In this document: piece by piece, positions 1 to 24,610 of the stretch
Layout: each line of letters begins with the position of its first letter
Position numbering within the stretch: position 1 is the stretch's first letter
NCBI GenBank assembly: GCA_012861695.1
Contig: JAAOOA010000060.1
Coordinates: forward strand, 19,583,625-19,647,624
Source of the DNA: Trematomus loennbergii
Lineage: Eukaryota; Chordata; Actinopteri; Perciformes; Nototheniidae
DNA: 64,000 nt
Direction of reading: 5' to 3'
Translations under genes and position numbers: made by a program
The notes under the pieces: generated by a model
Told to the model about the DNA's origin: nothing
Databases searched by the model: none
What the model saw: the letters and a program-made list of their open reading frames with translations, nothing else

Positions 1-199
1 GGACATCCCCATAAACAATGAATTAATGAACCCGTTTCCTATCTGCACTTAACACAAAAATCCTGAGCATTAAAGTCATAAATATTTAGTCTCATAATGT
101 TGATGTCTAAATCTCTGTCATGGCTGGGGAATACTAGCAACAGAGGAAAGAGGACTGTAATGCAGACCAATAATCAGCACACAAGCCAGGGCAATGTAC

Positions 200-693
200 T
201 TAAAGGGGACCTATCATGCAAAATGCACTTTTGTACGTCTTTTATACATGAATATGTGTCCCGGTGTTCAGGGAACTCACCAAGTGTCAGAAAACACAAC
301 CCTCTCTATTTTCCTCCATACCCACATCTCTAAAAAAGGGGCTGCAACGGATCTGATAAAAACTGATCCAGATTTGAACACTGTCCTGACGTCAGGACAG
401 TGGCGCTACGGCTATTAGGCCAACTCCACCAATCAGGAGGAGACAGCCACGGCCATTGCCGTTCGAAAGCGCTGGAGACGTTGTAGTACATATGCCAGGC
501 CTGTAGATGGTGCTGTTCTCACAGAATCTGCCCTTGCTAAAACAGATCAAAAAATGTCAAATTGAGCAAAATGAGGCATGGCTAAAATGCATGATCTGTT
601 TGGTATTTTGAAAAAAAAAAAGTATAAATATGCCTTATATAGGTATGGTCCTACACTATATTATTCAAATATAGCATGATAGGTCCACTTTAA
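200..693 (+). mobile_element. TTAA-flanked MITE, family A copy 1
   Basis: Bounded by TTAA at 200-203 and 690-693. Inverted termini are AGGGGACCTATCATGC and GCATGATAGGTCCACT. No transposase. TTAA target sites with short inverted termini suggest a piggyBac-type nonautonomous element. A 24-bp perfect palindrome centred on TGACGTCA sits at 379-402. Confidence 0.8.
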
Positions 694-3600
694 GGTAAAT
701 GGCTCACAGGTTAGCAACAGGAAGGCAGCTCAAACTTTCAACTGGTCAAAACACAGTTGCTTTTCCACTGGAAAAGTAGCTGCACAACACTAAAAGGCCA
801 TGTAGAGCAGAGGGAACTGCAAAGTTTTAGTGACAGTAAATTACCTCCACCAATGAGGTTGTTTACTGTGTCACTAAATAGATAATTGGTTCATTTTAAT
901 ACAGAGAAATCAGTCAGTGCTGCTTTTTTGTTGTTGTTCCTATATTGTTATACCTTTGTGTTGCATATGATTTCATATTTATTATTTGACATGCCTCTTT
1001 CTTCTTTTGTTTCTTTTAAATGGAAAAAGCACATTGAGTTTCTTTGTGATGAATAAAGCTGCTTTGCCTTGAACACTTATTAGTTACATGTCCTAAAAGA
1101 CAGCACTGTATGGTTTTGACTTATTGTTCTCAACTCCTACATAAACAAGGAATTATATGATTCTTAAGGGATCTCCCCAAAGACTTTTTGATTGATAATT
1201 TCAATGACAGATCTATTGTCTGATCCTAACAACTGATGTCGTGTATTATTCGTCTATTTATCATGCATTTTATTGAGCTTTTATGTTTGTGTGTTTTTGT
1301 TGTTTTTATGATGCATCTTTATTGCAACCCTGCCTGCAAGCCTCCTTTCCCTTTCAAGACAATAAAAGTTGATGGTGTGAGCTGCGACCAATAAAGCACC
1401 TTAAAGTGTTAAGTGTTCATCTTAAGTTATTTCAACATAAACAAGGCTTTAAGAGCTACACACAGGGAGGATTGTTTATTTCAATTCAATACACAGTATG
1501 CAAAACTACCGAAATATAAGAAAACAGCATTTTTGACCCAGCAACCACCCTGTGAGCAGGAGCAGGGCCACTCATTTGTTCTGTTGGCAGGATGAAAGAA
1601 CGTGCAATTGGAGCACATTGATTTTGCCTCATGTTAAAAGCTTTTATTGACATGGCATTTTCTCACCAGAGAAGGTTACAGCAGAGGAGAGAAGAGAGGG
1701 AGGGAGAAAGTGAAACAAGAAGGGATACCAAAGAGATGCCGCACCATGATGGCTCAGGGCGTCCTGTAAACTCAACCCACTTTAGCCCCATTTAGCGCAC
1801 CATCCTTTCAAGTACTGCCTTCCCCATTCACACAGACAGACACCACACCTGAACAAAAAAATGTGGTTGACTATTAAAACCTTGAAACTTTGGCATTAGA
1901 GGCCTCCCATATTTCTTTGAGGGAACAAAACACTGAGGAGGGGACAGGAGAAAGAGTCAAGGACAAACTGTATTCTGAGCACATAGGACGAATACAAAGT
2001 GGATCAGAAAGGCAGGCAGCGAGACAAATCAGAGCCACAAGGATGATGAATCTGGAAACCTTCATCACCTTTAAAGGTTTGCTCATAACGATAATCTCTT
2101 TCTGAAACGTAGTCATTTCTCCATAAAGAGTCATAAAGCTTTACAATGGCTTCATCTCTGGAGAAGCCGTTCATGCTTTACTGCTGACACAGCTCTAAAT
2201 CACCATGCCCTCCCTCCTCTTGCCACTTCTCTTTTCTTTTTTTATGGAAAACATGCTCACAACTCATCTCTCAGTTAACTTGTTAGTCATAAGTTCGAAA
2301 TACCACAACACAGTCGGTATAGTGTTAATGAGTACACCAGTAACAGAGCAACATTAGCATTGATTATGAGTTGTGGCTATGGCCAGAGGTAAATGAAAGT
2401 CCAATATTTACTTTCTTTAGATCTGTTTTTGTCTAACATCAACTACCTCCTGAGCGAAATATCTGACCCTAGTTTCTCAACGCTCCACTTTATTTATCAA
2501 CTTTTAGTCACAAGTCATTTCTGTTGTATTTTCTGTGATTTGGCTTTAACGCAAAAGTACAAAACAGGTACAGAAAGCCTGAAATTGAAAACTGGACTTG
2601 ACGTGCCACAACAGTTGAATGGTACAATTGTAAAAACCCAGAAAGAGAGTCTAAATGAACAACGGAAAAAGGCAACATGAGTTGTCAGAGCTTCAAACAG
2701 TGGATGTCCAGGGAAAGATGAAGGAAGCCACTCTCATGCCACCTGAGACCATCTTCGGATAGAAGTAGGCAGAACGACTTTGCACTCATATACAACCATA
2801 TCACATGAAACACCTATGCTAGCCCCATTTGCTAAAGAGGATGAGAGAGGAGGGGTGAGACTGAAGATCAGAAGCTTTGAGAACCACTAAGGGGACCTTT
2901 GAGCCTGTATAGTTGCATAAAATGTTCCCAAATGTGAAGAGTGAACCTCCATGCTCATATACAAAGAAAATATAATTTAAGGGGTCTGCTTGTTATTATC
3001 AGTCAACATATGCATTTGACAGCAGAAGGTCTGAAGTGGTAAGTCTGTATCTTATTAGCAGGCATCATTTTAAATTCTAAAAGGCAATGTATAATCAATA
3101 GATTACATTAGATGACTTCATTATGTCTCAGAGGGGAAACTAGTTTATATGCCCATGCAAAATGACAAATAACAAAAGAGACAAGTCAGAAAGGTCACAG
3201 CAGACAATCTATTGAAGCTGAGCCGATCTTTCATATCGATTGCATTATATAAAAGGTTGACTAACGAGTGATATAAATCGGACGAGAAAATAAGCCATAA
3301 ATGTGAAAATCAGTTGGAACAATACATAATGACAGGACATACAATCCACCTATTGACGCTTTAGTTTATCTGAGAGCAGTGTCCATTTCAAGCAGATCCA
3401 GGGATTAAATTCAGCTCAGCGAGGACATGATGAGAAGGATCAAGTGTACAACATCTCATGCCTGAAATACAACCTAAAACTGCGCTGAGCCTGCGGAGCG
3501 TGTTGCTAAATATATTCTCGTGTACCTAAATCCCTAATCTCATCACATTGTTACATTCAATCTCCAAACTCTCGACATCAGATGCTGCCGTAATGCAGAG

Positions 3601-5419
3601 CTCCAAAAATAGCTCTCATGCAGTATCTCTCAAAGATTTATGGTTAATATTCATAATATTTAGCAAATGACTGGGTCTAGAAGAAAGAGCTGAGAAGGAC
3701 AACGGTCTCATTTCACAGGAGCACGCACGGTCAGCATTTGCACTGCAGCAGTAGAATTTCTGAAAGCAGCGTTAAAGAGATTGATGCATACTGTAAGCTC
3801 TGTGTGACGGACCAAATCACTTGTTTGATTGAATCAAATTAATAAATTGGTCTGACCTTATGCCAAAACTCCAAAGTGGATATTTGCATTAAACAAGTCC
3901 TAAGTTCTTCCAGTGATCTCTGGAGGAGACAGAGTTTATTGCAGCCTTTAAAATTGTTGAAACAAAAGAATAAATATAACGACAGCTTCGCTCTTTCTCA
4001 GCAACGCTATTGCATAGAAGATACAAATACAAAGTTGGTATTGAGGATTGAGCCGGAGTAAAAGCCATTGGGTCGGATAATAACATTTACTTGAAGGAGC
4101 TTTTTATATCTATAGAATTCAATATTTACTGTGCACAATTAAAATTAGCATATTCAGCGTACAGACAATAAAGTGTTATCAATCTGCTCATCCCACTCTC
4201 TGCAAGAAAACGAAAAGCTTAAATGTTGAATTATTGCTTCAATACAAATATGGCTGATGGCTTGTTTTGGACCAAGGGGTTTTTTAGTGGATAAAATGTA
4301 AACCTGTTGATGTTAGATGTAGGGTTACAAAAAAATCTTTGCTCTGTGCATCATTATCCATACAGAAGTGAATCGCAATCTGGCCACTACTTTCAAGATA
4401 GTTTATCTGAATTAACCAACATCAAGCCACCTGTCATCCCCATAATTAAGCTGTCCTGCTTAAAAGAAAATAGATAAATAGGGTAAAGCATCCGCACATC
4501 ATAGCGTTTGAACACCTGACATTCTCTCAGGGCCAAAGTCTCTCCAGGAATATTGTCAATCTGCTGGAGCTTCCACCCAATTAAACCCAGTTATGATTGA
4601 TTGGATTTCTGTGATGCCATACCTCTGGTTTTCTAACACGGTTTCAAGGAAGCTTGAGGAGTCTTAAGGGTTTCCAGCTGGTGCCCTGAAATATGTGAAA
4701 AATTTCAATTTCACCATCACTGCAGCCAATAAAACGGTTTTGATGAGGCTTTTCACCTGCCTCTGTTATCTTCAAACTCTCAGCTTCCATCGCTGTGGCG
4801 CTGCGAGATAACATAGAAGCTCTTCACAAAGAAACCTTGTTTTCATCAGTTGAAGTCAGTTTGATTAAAGATCATAGTAATCTTTAACAACATGGGGTAC
4901 TGACAAAACCTTTATCAAATGTGAGGCTGTGCTCTAAAGCCTGCAGTGTTTTTCTATAGTTTGTTTGCATAAAACAATCTACAAAGACTGGACTTCATAG
5001 CTATTTAATCTGGTTTAGAAATATAAATTATTCATGGGGATACTGCCATCACTTGAATCACATACCAGTGACCTGCAGACTAAAGATTTTTCGCTATATC
5101 ACAAATAATATATATATCTATCACAAAGCTGTTAGATGTGCTAAAACTCTATCGACAATCCCAGGTACTATGGTGGTAAATGCATTCGAGCCATTCATTT
5201 AAAATATGTGGAAATGCAAGCAGCTTTGACTGACCATGAAAAGACAGAAAGTGTTTATTTTTATTTTGGTTGTTGTCGCTTCCATCCCATTCTAAGCTGC
5301 CGACTGAGCCTTGAGAGGCAAGCTGCTGCAGAGCGGAGATAAGGCTCCACCTGCCAGCCATGCACATCACTGTGTTTGTGTTATTAATATAAGGGTGTTT
5401 GTCTGAGACTGTGTGTTTA

Positions 5420-5473
<54 letters not shown>

Positions 5474-5713
5474 CCAGGTCTACAAAGATAAGTGGCTCTC
5501 AGGAAACCAAAGCTTCACTGAACACTGAACAGAGATCAAGTTAAACGTTACAAAGAAAATATACTTTTTTTTATTTTAAAGCGGGAAACGAGAAACAGAT
5601 AAACAGAAAGCTAATGTCCTCTTCAGCAGCAACAGAAACACCTACTGTATCATCTCGCTATTGTTTGGTAATGTTAATTAAAAGGAGTGGCAGCTGGCCC
5701 CAGGTATACTAAT
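694..5713. other. intergenic, no gene seen
   Basis: AT-rich single-copy-looking DNA. Open frames are short, unspliced and without recognisable family signal. Confidence 0.6.
5421..5472 (+). repeat. (TG)n array
   Basis: Pure 52-bp array upstream of tmem156 between the two family A MITEs. Confidence 0.95.
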
Positions 5714-6210
5714 TTAAAGTGGACCTATCATGCTATATTTGAATAATATAGTGTAGGACCATACCTATATAAGGCATATTTATACTTTTTTTTTTTCAAA
5801 ATACCAAACAGATCATGCATTTTAGCCATGCCTCATTTTGCTCAATTTGACAATTTATAGCTCTGTTTGTGCAGGGGCAGATTCAGTGAGAACAGCACCA
5901 TCTACAGGCCTGGCATATGTACTACAGCGTCTCCAGCGCTTTCGAACGGCAATGGCCGTGGCTGTCTCCTCCTGATTGGTGGAGTTGGCCCAATAGCCGT
6001 AGTGCCACTGTCCTGACGTCAGGACAGTGTTCAAATCTGGATCAGTTTTTATCAGATCCGTTGCAGCCCCTTTTTTAGAGATTTGGGTATGGAGGAAAAT
6101 AGAGAGGGTTGTGTTTTCTGACACTTGGTGAGTTCCCTGGAACACCGGGGACACATATTCATGTATAAAAGACGTACAAAAGTGCATTTTGCATGATAGG
6201 TCCCCTTTAA
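5714..6210 (-). mobile_element. TTAA-flanked MITE, family A copy 2 (inverted)
   Basis: Near-identical to copy 1 but in the opposite orientation, bounded by TTAA at 5714-5717 and 6207-6210. The palindrome with the TGACGTCA core is at 6006-6029. Open frames here are chance readings of the element. Confidence 0.8.
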
Positions 6211-7030
6211 GCCACAAGAAGAAAAAAACCTGTTTTTTTAAAAGCAATTACAGTAAGTCCTAATTATCAGCGACATTCTGATAATTATGTGATAATAATG
6301 GGAAACGCCTGAGAGATGTTCTCCACTTATCCATCCATTACCTGTAACTGCTTAGGCTACACTATTCAGAGTAGCGGAGTATTTTAATCATACATTTATT
6401 TTCCTTTTTAACTATTATCTTTTGAACAATTGTACTACTAATTACAGTATGACGTAATCATATACTAAAGAAAGGTGTAATCAATTTTAAGAAACAATGT
6501 CATAATGATCACACAGACTTTGTCATAACACTGCAAATTCGTAAAAATTATTTGAAATAAATGAAATAATATCTCATTATTAAAAGACACTTCAAAATGA
6601 TGGCATACTGCTGTTAAACAAATGAAATACAAAGGTCATAGTAATGAGAAACTGTTATAGAACTACTGACATCAGTATTAGATGCCTATTTCTTTTACCC
6701 GTATCTGGCACAAGTGATAAAAAAGAGATAAAAAGTCATAATCAGAGGAGAAAGTAGTGTTGGAGTGTCTAAGGTGTGTTTTGTTGAGGGGCGTTTCCCT
6801 CTTTAACCAACATTGCGTACAGTCAACCATACAGTATCTGAAGCTGATCCCCACATTTAATTGGGGAATATAAATGTCTATGTTTCTTTCGGTTTTACAC
6901 AAAAATATAACTTTACAGATATGCAACACACAAATACAAAACAGGATAGATCCTCTATCCATCATTCACACCTCGAATCAACTACTTACATTCTGCTGAT
7001 AAACTCCATTTTCACTCTTTCTTAGAAGAA
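6211..7030. other. intergenic upstream of tmem156
   Basis: Nothing recognisable up to the ETS-motif cluster. A noncoding first exon of tmem156 could lie here but was not identified. Confidence 0.5.
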
Positions 7031-7033
7031 AAC

Positions 7034-7182
7034 AGGAAGTGCAAAAGGAAGTGCAGTTCTTTCTTCGTTGTGGCCTGCCTCTGCAAGACTTATGTGAAAA
7101 TATCGAGGCAGGCTTCTACCAAACATTTCTGTGATGCTGGGTCTGAAAACACGTGTTTGTTTAGAACTCAAGAAAAGGAAGT
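7034..7182 (+). promoter_or_regulatory. candidate tmem156 promoter: three ETS motifs and an E-box palindrome
   Basis: AGGAAGT, the core of ETS/PU.1 sites, occurs at 7034-7040, 7046-7052 and 7176-7182. A perfect 12-bp palindrome AAACACGTGTTT with a CACGTG E-box lies at 7147-7158. All are within 220 bp of the start codon. Motif presence is direct; use as a promoter is inferred from position. No clear TATA box was seen. Confidence 0.35.
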
Positions 7183-7238
7183 AGATACCACAAGGTCATG
7201 CCTCTGTCAGGGGGGAATACATTTGTGTGTGTGATCTT

Positions 7239-7249
7239 ATGGTGCAACC

Positions 7250-7253
<4 letters not shown>
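7239..7253 (+). other. four-codon upstream ORF overlapping the tmem156 start
   Basis: An ATG at 7239 reads M-V-Q-P and stops at TGA 7251-7253, so its stop shares bases with the main ATG at 7250 (ATGA overlap). This is seen directly. Whether it lies in the mRNA depends on the transcription start, which is not known. If transcribed it would be expected to limit or couple initiation at the main start. Confidence 0.45.
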
Positions 7254-13879
<6,626 letters not shown>

Positions 13880-13939
13880 GAGTGTGTTGGACAAAAATGA
13901 AAAAAGACAGCTTTAATTACCAGCCACCTTAATGGTCAA

Positions 13940-13951
13940 AATAAAAATAAA
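13940..13951 (+). terminator. poly(A) signals of tmem156
   Basis: Two AATAAA hexamers (13940-13945 and 13946-13951) follow the tmem156 stop codon by about 60 bp, giving a very short 3' UTR. On the opposite strand an AATAAA at 13985-13990 could end fam114a1, so the convergent genes may share this interval. Confidence 0.6.
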
Positions 13952-13984
13952 AACATCTGAGACACATGAATATGAAGTTAAACA

Positions 13985-13990
13985 TTTATT
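13985..13990 (-). terminator. possible fam114a1 poly(A) signal
   Basis: AATAAA on the minus strand, about 1.5 kb after the fam114a1 stop codon. Assigning it to fam114a1 is inference. If correct, the 3' end falls almost on that of convergent tmem156. Confidence 0.35.
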
Positions 13991-15354
13991 GTTGACAGTC
14001 TAATGGCATTATTATTAGAAGGGAATCACAATATATTAGTAAACTCTCCAAACTTAAATAAATGACTTTTCATTTCACATTACAAATCATTTTGTATTCT
14101 AAGGCAGAAGCATGGCTGTTGCACAGCTTAATCTCATCTGGATGAAGCTGAAAGAGTTAAAACATTACGACAGTCATTTCTTTGCTTAATGTCTTTCGTG
14201 CCTCCAATGCATCTCTAAAAAGGGAAGAAGCCGAAAAAGAGAAATGACTTGAAGCTAAGAGCCAATTTAACACTGGATATTAAAGAACGGATGCACCGTG
14301 AGCATCTTGGAATGGCTGCTAAAACTTTACATTTGAAGTAAAAGGGGAAAAATAATAATTTGAAACTGTTTGAGATGTTTACCTCCTGGGAGCCAGAAGT
14401 GTGGACAAGGAGGACAAGATTAATTCAAATGTCTTATTCAAGATGTTCAGATTTGGACCAAGCAGTAGTCATGTCGTGTCATTTAGTTATTAAGATAAGG
14501 GTAAACATTTTAGTGACATTTTTTCTTTCTTTCTAAGAGTCAGATGAGGAGAGTGGTTTTGAACCTCTCAGCTAACTCTCAAGAGGCAAGAAAGCTAATA
14601 AACAAAAATCCCCAATAAGTCGAAACTCAAACTATTTGTACTATATAACTATTACTAAATATAGCAGCATAACAAAAAAATAATTACAGATGAATTCATT
14701 TACATTACATCTTTAGTATAACAATAAGGTATAGAAAATAACGCAGGAGAACTTAATATTTTCTCATTTAAAGTGTGAAGCACAGATCTGTGTCAAATCT
14801 AACCGAATAAGAGTGGTACTTCATATCATTTAACATACAAAAAACAAATAAAGAAACAAGCTAAATGTGTTGTGTATAATCACTAATACTGGCATTTTGC
14901 CTCAAACCAGATTCAAAGAACATTTCAGCCAAACAGACATGTCACTAGTGTAAGTCAATGGTCTTTATATTGAAATCACAAAGAACAATACTTAAATTAG
15001 AAGAGTCCCTTCATACAGTCAGTTTTCTTTTGGTTCAGTTTTTGGAGACGACACAGAAACATATTTGTTTTTTCAGATTGAGTAGTAGCTTTGCTTGAAT
15101 AAACTCTGAACAAGTCAGTTAGTGTCCTCAAAGAAAAATATGCTGAGTCAAAATAACGTCAAACATGGGTAATTTTTACAAGTGTCTATTTTGTTAAACT
15201 GTTATCTTCAAAATTATATTACATATGTGTAAACCATCTTTGGCCTTTAGCGATGGCATGGGATGTGGATTAAAGCTCTTAATCTGACATAATCTATTCT
15301 GTATACTTTCTGTACAACAATAGATACATTAAGGCGAGCAGGTGAGCATTTGGC

Positions 15355-15479
<125 letters not shown>

Positions 15480-15482
15480 CTG

Positions 15483-21522
<6,040 letters not shown>

Positions 21523-23100
21523 GGTGATCTGGAAGAGAAGAGATTGATTTGAGTGGTTTTAGTTAAGAAAATGCAGATATGTACTCCTTTATAAATCTAT
21601 GTTTCCTATGTTACACATCTTACATAATACAACACATACCTGCATTAAAAAGATATATAGCATTAATTAAAGCTGACAAGGTTAGTCTAATATCGGTATG
21701 TACTGGCTTATGACTACAGACAACCTTGCGTTATTTTATAAAGACATTGCCTGCATTTTCACAACACAATTTCAATTGTTGATGCAACGAATAATCTTGT
21801 TTGTTGTTAATTACCAATTAAACAAACAGACACACTTTCAAATCATATTGGAGAAAGTAGAAGCTGAATACTGTTTGATTTAAAAGATACATTGATAATC
21901 AAGATAGTGAATATTCATCTTATCATAAGTAACTAGGTACAATAGCACAACGTTCAAATGCTTAGGACAAGCAGATGACATCAATTCAATAAGGCTGTAT
22001 TTGAGGTACTGGGAGAGGACAGAGATATTTTAGACTCACTTCCACTGTGAAGGTTCAGAATAAAGTCCAAACTTCTCCTTATTTCAACAACATCACCAAG
22101 GTAGAAATCACTGCAACTAATTGCCAAGTACTGGTTTGGGCATCTGTCAATTTAGTATAATCTGTAGTAGATGCTTTTAGTGTTTTATCCACTCGAGCAT
22201 TGCAAAGGGTTAAGAAGTTTTCCATCGAATACATTCACAGAAGAATGAAATATCTAATGTTTGATGATTGAATAAAAACCTAAATATCATAAAGGATGAG
22301 CTGCTGTCATACCTGATGCATGCTATGTGAAAGGCACATTTTTAGTAGTATAGAAAACTGAAATATTGTGCAAAGGCAGTGATTAAGGATTGCTTCATGG
22401 TTTAACACTACCATCTAGTGTTAGCCTGCTGTATCTGCATCCACATGATAACTATCATCCCTGTCATCATGGTTTTTAAACACTGCGAAGTTTGTTTTGA
22501 GTTAAATGTCATTTAACACTGTCATCGTTCACAAACTACATGTAATGGGCAAAATAGTAAACAAACCAGTTGACATTATCAACAATATACAGCAATCCAT
22601 TAAAACAGACAACAGTTTGCAGAATACGGCACTTTAAGTATAAAATGACAACATGTTTCCATTACTCTGGAGTAAAAATAATTGATCCATAAACTTTCGA
22701 AACCGTTTTTAGAGTTATAATTGTAGCCCATAACTAGGCTATAAACTGAGAATTACAAAAACAGTCATTCAATATTGCCATCAATATGTCGAAGCATCTT
22801 CTGCTTCTCTTAACACTTATTAAACACATTAGTAAACAACGTTGACATACAGAGCAATGTCAAGCAGACATTTAACAAAGCCCACTGTTCAGATGGAAAG
22901 AATGACAATAAGACTATTATTCGCATGTTAATGATCTTATTTACAAGTTCTACCTTTTTAACAAGTTAAACAATGTATCAAAACTTAAACGCCCGTGTTG
23001 TTGCCCATTAGTGTCAGTCGACTGCTGCAGTTAGAGAAAGTAGAAAAGTTATAAAGCTCAAAGACAGTTTTGTTTTTGTGAAAGTGACAGTGCAGCTCAC

Positions 23101-23200
23101 CCGGTTGTGTGGTGCCAGCAGGCTGCGGCTCCTCTTCCGCCCCGCCACGTCGGCAGGCCGGTACGTGACCACTGCTCCAAAGACTATGGTCACACAAGAT
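23101..23200 (-). promoter_or_regulatory. candidate fam114a1 promoter and noncoding first exon
   Basis: On the minus strand a GC-rich stretch unlike its AT-rich surroundings contains GGGGCGG and TCACGTAC/ACGTGG-type motifs. It ends with a good donor, AACCGG followed by GTGAGC, at 23101/23100. The first coding exon starts nine bases after an acceptor at about 21531, so an upstream noncoding exon is needed and this is the best candidate. The transcription start is not located. Confidence 0.5.
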
Positions 23201-23768
23201 AGTTCACTGCCTCAGGAACACAGACAGTCATTGGAAACAACTGTTGTCTACTACTGTTTTCTTCCACTAAGAAGAAAGCAAGTGCTTAACAATTCAACTT
23301 GCTATTAAGCAGTGCATTATTAAAGACACTGCTCCACTGAAACAACTACTTTGTAACCGTTGTCGTTCCGTCCGGTGCCTTTGCTGAGGGACAGGGTATA
23401 CAACACATGTAAAAGTCTCAATGAAACAATGAAATCTGTTGATAATTTCACATATTTTATTTGCTCCGACAACAAAAGTATCCGCCTGATGGCAGTTGAT
23501 TTGCAACTTGCTGTATAAATAAAGGGGAAGGCACACGGTGAGGTGGTTTTAAACGAAGACAGAAATGAGGGGTGAATCATCTCGATGTATGCGACTTGGT
23601 TGTTTTCACATAATAGTGGATTTGTCACTGCGCTGGCAATTCCCACCGGCCTAAAAGCTTAACCATTCTTATTTTGTGTCATAATGAAGAAGAACACAAT
23701 AAAAAATTGACACAAGTTCAAGCACTGATTATTTTTAAGTACACTATATTCCGCACTCAGCTCATTGC

Positions 23769-23840
23769 GGCTCGTTGGTCTAGGGGTATGATTCTCGCTT
23801 AGGGTGCGAGAGGTCCCGGGTTCAAATCCCGGACGAGCCC
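23769..23840 (+). tRNA. tRNA-Pro (anticodon AGG)
   Basis: A 72-nt cloverleaf. Acceptor stem GGCTCGT pairs with ACGAGCC, and C is the discriminator. The D arm is TGGTCTAGGGGTATGA. The anticodon stem CTCGC/GCGAG closes loop TTAGGGT with anticodon AGG. The T arm GGTTCAAATCC holds a perfect B box. It matches vertebrate tRNA-Pro as I recall it. No intron, and no CCA encoded. It stands alone between fam114a1 and klf3; no clean T-run terminator of four or more T follows in the next 40 bp. Confidence 0.97.
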
Positions 23841-24610
23841 ACCCTTTATCTTCAGATAAACAATGAACGTTTTAGTTTAGGTAAAAGTGTATTCCGTCGT
23901 AGCAGTTGCAGTAAAAAATAAGAGTGAGTGCAAATATAAGTTACATATATATATATATACACAGATATCCAAAGTATAATGCAAATAACAAAGTTGACAT
24001 AGGATTATTAATTGCTCATATTTCCAATTGCTTTTGGTGAGATACTGATGAAAATAAACTAAATAATTGCATTATGACCTATGTTTATGACAAGCAAGTT
24101 GAGTCCTTTAATGCTGTATATTCACAGCCACAAAAAAAACTAACTGTATTTTTTGAATAATCATCAAATGTCACAAAATAGTGAAAAATCACATCATATT
24201 ACAACTTTCAAAAGACTACAACTAGTAACCTCTATAATGATTTAATTATTGATGATACCTACAATTACCAATATGAATCATTTGTTATTATTTTAATAAT
24301 ATTCTTCAGGTGATGATGCTGCCTGTGTGTGTGGTGTGTGTGTGTGTGTTTTTTGTGTGTATAAAATAATTAAGTTTATTAGCTCTTGTAATAACATATA
24401 ATATGAGCTATGAAAAAGAGGAAATATTCTACTTTGAGAAGCTATATTAGGGAGCATTTCAAACTTTTAATTTGTGCTTAATAAGTCACCTGTGATACAA
24501 AAAAAATCTTCAGTCGATCAACTACCAACTCCATCATCAGTTCCAGCAAAAAACACCCACAAACAAAATGTAAGACACAGCACTCCATTCTGCAAATATT
24601 ATCAATAAGT

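Noticed and set aside
5855..6247. 130-residue minus-strand frame
   Set aside because: Lies wholly in family A MITE copy 2; the same frame in other copies is broken, and no domain is visible.
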